The notes below the pieces were generated by a model. It was not told where the DNA came from, made no database searches, and worked only from the letters and a program-made list of their open reading frames with translations. Shown here piece by piece: positions 61,093 to 64,000 of a stretch of DNA of 64,000 nucleotides; the stretch's first letter is position 1; the number at the start of each line of letters is the position of its first letter. Source of the DNA: Rhodococcoides fascians NBRC 12155 = LMG 3623 (GTDB lineage: Bacteria > Actinomycetota > Actinomycetes > Mycobacteriales > Mycobacteriaceae); assembly GCF_001894785.1 (NCBI RefSeq), contig NZ_BCWW01000002.1:248001-312000 (forward strand), given 5' to 3'. The position numbers and the translations under genes are program-made.

Positions 61093-61670
61093 CCTTTCGT
61101 GAACTGACAATATCCGGCGCCTACGAATACACCCCACGCCAGTTCGGCGACGACCGCGGCGTGTTCTTCGAATGGTTCAAAGCAAGCCTGTTCGAGGAAA
61201 CCACCGGGCGAGCGTTGGATCTGAAGCAGGCGAACTGCTCGGTCTCCGCCGCCGGAGTGCTGCGCGGAATCCACTTCACCACCAACCCACCCGGGCAAGC
61301 GAAATACGTCACCTGCGCCCGCGGAGCGTTCCTCGACGTCATCGTCGACCTGCGCGTCGGCTCCCCGACGTTCGGGCAATGGGACAGCGTGCTGATCGAC
61401 GACATCGACCGCAAAGCAGTGTTCCTCTCCGAAGGCCTCGGGCACGCCATCTTGTCGTTGGAAGACAACTCCACCGTCATGTACCTGTGCGGCCTCGAAT
61501 ACACCCCGGCACTGGACCGCGACATCAACCCCCTCGACCCCGCCCTGGGCATCGACTGGCCCACCACCGGCCGCGACGGATCGCCTCTGACCTACGAGCT
61601 CTCCGCCAAAGACAAAGCCGCCCCCACCCTCACCGAAGCCCTCGAAGCAGGAAACCTGCCCACCTTCTGA
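61089..61670 (+). CDS. rmlC: dTDP-4-dehydrorhamnose 3,5-epimerase
   Basis: A 193-residue cupin-fold epimerase. [15 protein letters not shown], the catalytic region [33 protein letters not shown] (His in RGIHF and Asp in DVIVDLR) and [35 protein letters not shown] are classic RmlC features. It converts dTDP-4-keto-6-deoxyglucose to dTDP-4-keto-L-rhamnose. Coupled to rmlA through an ATGA overlap. Same extreme G/C third-position use as rmlA. The rest of the rhamnose pathway must lie elsewhere. Confidence 0.95.
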   Translation: MTFRELTISGAYEYTPRQFGDDRGVFFEWFKASLFEETTGRALDLKQANCSVSAAGVLRGIHFTTNPPGQAKYVTCARGAFLDVIVDLRVGSPTFGQWDSVLIDDIDRKAVFLSEGLGHAILSLEDNSTVMYLCGLEYTPALDRDINPLDPALGIDWPTTGRDGSPLTYELSAKDKAAPTLTEALEAGNLPTF

Positions 61671-62515
61671 GTAAGTGTTCTCGCTATCGTTTTTAGCGTC
61701 TAGGACGAGGCTTGCGAGGAAATTGTTGCTGCCGGATGCACTTGGGTCGGCAATGGGCATTGCTGAAAAATGATGCGCACGAGTCGTTTCGACGATGTTG
61801 TGCCGGTTCTCGGCACGCTTGTACTGTATGAAAGTCTACTCAGAGTAACCCGATTCTTCGGACGTGCGTAGGCGACTTTTCATCTCGAACATCTAGTGAG
61901 TGATGCGGCCGCGCTGGCCGGTCGTCGCTGGGACTTAATTCGTTTCAGCATTTTCTGCGAATTTTCGTCATTGCTGGCCTCAAGCATCGCAAAGACCGCT
62001 GCCTCGAAGATCGATGCGTTGCAGGCACTTAGGAGCGAGCAGGTGCCAAAGACGGGCGTCAGAATGTCGAGCAACCCGAGGTGCCTACGGCACCGACCGA
62101 GCCAACGCTGGCGATGAAGCTCGCGGTTGGCGCAATGACGGACTTACTCACCGGACTGCCGGGCGGTGCTTGAGATGTCCTGTAGATCGGACTTTTTGGA
62201 TACATCGGAGCCGGTGTCGAAAGTCACTTACGTGGGCTGGAGTACCTAGTCTCCTTTGTCGTTTCTACCCGAGCTGGTTGGAACGCGCCCGGTATTTTCG
62301 CTTGATTGTATCCACTGGCGTCGAAAATGGGGACGCGGATCGTCGTGACACCTCACAACGGGGAATTAGCCGATAAAGCGTTGTGAATCGAACTAATGAG
62401 TGACGGGGTTCATGCTCGGTGCGCATCCGGTGCACGGAGATCAAATACTTATGTAACGATTGAGCGACACGGTAGCCCGTTGCAGGGTGGTACGAACGGA
62501 CGAGGAGCTCGAAGC
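61671..62515. other. 845-bp region without a supported gene
   Basis: The composition is clearly more AT-rich than rmlA/rmlC and the frames are broken. One short in-frame piece (about 62048-62173) reads like the end of a protein (PTEPTLAMKLAVGAMTDLLT, then GLPGGA and a stop) and could be a gene remnant, but I cannot name it. The last 150 bp must carry the promoter of the BY-kinase gene; GACGAGGAG precedes that start. Confidence 0.35.
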
Positions 62516-64000
62516 ATGGAGATACAGGATTATCTGAAAATCCTGAAGGCGAGATGGATCATCATCGCCGTAACCGTGGTCGTAGCGATCCTTGGTGCCC
62601 TGGGTGCGTCCCTACTGACGACGCCGCTGTACGAGTCGAGCGCCAGGATGTTCGTCTCTACCTCTGGTGGCGCGACGGTGAGTGAGACCTACCAGGGCAA
62701 CCTGACCTCGCAGCAACTAGTGGCGTCGTACTCGGAATTGGCGACCAGCGACGCGTTGGCGGCACGGGTCCTCAACGTACTTCCGCTCGGGGGTATGAGC
62801 GCGGCCCAGCTGGCATCGAAGGTGAAGGCGTCGTCGACTCCCGACACTGTTCTGTTCAATCTGACGGTCACCGATCCATCGCCTGAACGGGCTCGCGATA
62901 TCGCCAATGCGATGGCGACCGAGCTGACCGAGCAAGTCCGAGAACTGGAGACGCCCGCCAATGGCGGTGACCCCGCAGCTGGCGTCAAGACGTTCCAACA
63001 GGCTGAGGCGTCGTCAACGCCTGTCAGCCCTAAGACCAAGCGCAACCTCGCCCTGGGTGCGGCTGTCGGACTTTTGCTCGGAATTGCCCTCGCGGTTCTG
63101 CGCGACCGGCTCGACAACACCATCAAGGGTCGTCGCGAGATCGAGTCGATCTCCGGCAAGGCGCTCGTCGGCACAATTCCGTTCGACAAAGAGCGTAAGA
63201 CGCATCCGGCAGTGGACTTCCAGGATCTCAGTCAGTCCGCGAGTGCCGAGGCATTCCGTGAGCTTCGCACCAACTTGCAGTTCCTCGAGGTCGACCATCC
63301 TCCGCGGGTCATCGTCGTCACGAGTGCGATTCCCAGTGAAGGCAAGACGACCACCGCAGTGAATCTCGCTGTGGCCCTTGCCGAAGCAGGTCACCATGTG
63401 GCTCTCGTGGAAGGCGATCTGCGTCGTCCGCGGGTGTCGAAGTACATGGGCCTCATCGGCTCGGTGGGACTGAGTACCGTTCTCGCCGGCCAAGCAACGG
63501 TCGAGGAGGTGCTGCAGCCGACCAAGTACGAAGGCCTGCAGGCCATGGCATCGGGCCCCATCCCGCCCAACCCGTCGGAGCTGTTGGGCTCCGAAGCCTC
63601 GCGTGCTCTGTTGGTCGAACTGCGTTCGAGGTTCGACTACGTGATCGTCGACGGTGCCCCGTTGCTGCCCGTCACCGACTCGGCCGTCCTCACCACCCAT
63701 GCTGACGGTGCCCTGCTCGTCACGCGCTACGGACACACGAAGTCCAACGAACTCGCGCGAGCCATCAGCAACCTCGAGACCATCGGCGCACATGTTCTCG
63801 GCGTGGTGCTGGCGTTGACCCCGCAAAAGAAGGGGGACATGTACAGCTACTCGTACAACTACACCGCAGACACAAACCTGCCGCGTCAGGTTGTGCCCCC
63901 GGTTCCCGCACCGGCACCCCAAGGTCCGGTCCAGCATCCGACGCCGGCCGCTGCACCCACTCCGCCGCAAGCTGCCTCGGCATACCCCGGATCGGCGCAG
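62516..64000 (+). CDS. Wzz/BY-kinase (tyrosine kinase) polysaccharide co-polymerase, 3' end outside window
   Basis: 495 codons are present and the frame is open at the edge. The N-terminal Wzz half has helix 1 (WIIIAVTVVVAILGALGASLL) and helix 2 (NLALGAAVGLLLGIALAVL) with ARMFVSTSGGATVSETYQG after helix 1. The kinase domain is canonical: Walker A SEGKTTT (Lys 277), Walker A' ALVEGDLRRP and Walker B YVIVDGAPLL. A Tyr cluster (443, 445, 447, 449 in MYSYSYNYT) for autophosphorylation follows, then a Pro/Ala/Gln-rich tail. It controls chain length and export of the polymer. The start is preceded by GACGAGGAG. It is a close paralogue of the 36535 gene but with an intact P-loop. Confidence 0.93.
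   Translation, partial: MEIQDYLKILKARWIIIAVTVVVAILGALGASLLTTPLYESSARMFVSTSGGATVSETYQGNLTSQQLVASYSELATSDALAARVLNVLPLGGMSAAQLASKVKASSTPDTVLFNLTVTDPSPERARDIANAMATELTEQVRELETPANGGDPAAGVKTFQQAEASSTPVSPKTKRNLALGAAVGLLLGIALAVLRDRLDNTIKGRREIESISGKALVGTIPFDKERKTHPAVDFQDLSQSASAEAFRELRTNLQFLEVDHPPRVIVVTSAIPSEGKTTTAVNLAVALAEAGHHVALVEGDLRRPRVSKYMGLIGSVGLSTVLAGQATVEEVLQPTKYEGLQAMASGPIPPNPSELLGSEASRALLVELRSRFDYVIVDGAPLLPVTDSAVLTTHADGALLVTRYGHTKSNELARAISNLETIGAHVLGVVLALTPQKKGDMYSYSYNYTADTNLPRQVVPPVPAPAPQGPVQHPTPAAAPTPPQAASAYPGSAQ

Noticed and set aside
1..64000. tRNA, rRNA genes or CRISPR arrays
   Set aside because: No cloverleaf with a TTCGA arm, no rRNA-like sequence and no regularly spaced repeats were seen anywhere in the window.

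Overview
The window is high-GC actinobacterial DNA with many GTG starts and tight ATGA/GTGA stop-start overlaps. LGFP-type wall-binding repeats, an IdeR/DmdR-type iron box and secretory lipases fit a mycolic-acid actinobacterium, most likely a Rhodococcus-like organism. This is inferred from sequence character; no rRNA is present to confirm it.

Left part (1-16.5 kb): ordinary chromosome with small transport, redox and regulatory units. A four-gene membrane/lipoprotein operon (1.07-4.85 kb) has a cupredoxin-like lipoprotein and His/Asp-rich membrane segments. A ferric-siderophore binding lipoprotein lies behind an iron box, tail to tail with an MFS exporter. At 11.7-15.3 kb an FAD monooxygenase, a MerR-peroxiredoxin fusion, a LysE exporter and a TetR regulator are tied together by three near-identical palindromes.

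Middle (16.6-24.8 kb): a plastic region. It holds a frameshifted IS110-family transposase, a decayed relative of it, and four diverged copies of a ~90-nt structured repeat. Among them is an auxiliary-type tryptophanyl-tRNA synthetase preceded by a 12-codon leader peptide with three consecutive Trp codons and two mutually exclusive hairpins, a clear transcription attenuator. A DHA2-type drug exporter with a good promoter follows.

Right part (24.9-64 kb): a very large exopolysaccharide locus that looks like two Wzx/Wzy systems side by side. System 1 comprises an eight-gene minus-strand operon (GDP-mannose 4,6-dehydratase, a related reductase/dehydratase, three glycosyltransferases, an acetyltransferase, a flippase and a GH39-like glycosidase), a second glycosidase with LGFP repeats, a Wzy polymerase, a BY-kinase-like protein with an altered P-loop, a Wzz protein, three secretory lipases, an acyltransferase, an SGNH esterase and a WcaJ-type initiating transferase. 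System 2 (46.9-64 kb) has UDP-glucose dehydrogenase, a second WcaJ-type transferase, and a lower-GC block (51.4-60.1 kb) with glycosyltransferases, acetyltransferases, Wzy, pyruvyl transferase, Wzx and an FrhB-like protein. It continues with rmlA/rmlC and ends with a canonical BY-kinase that runs off the window.
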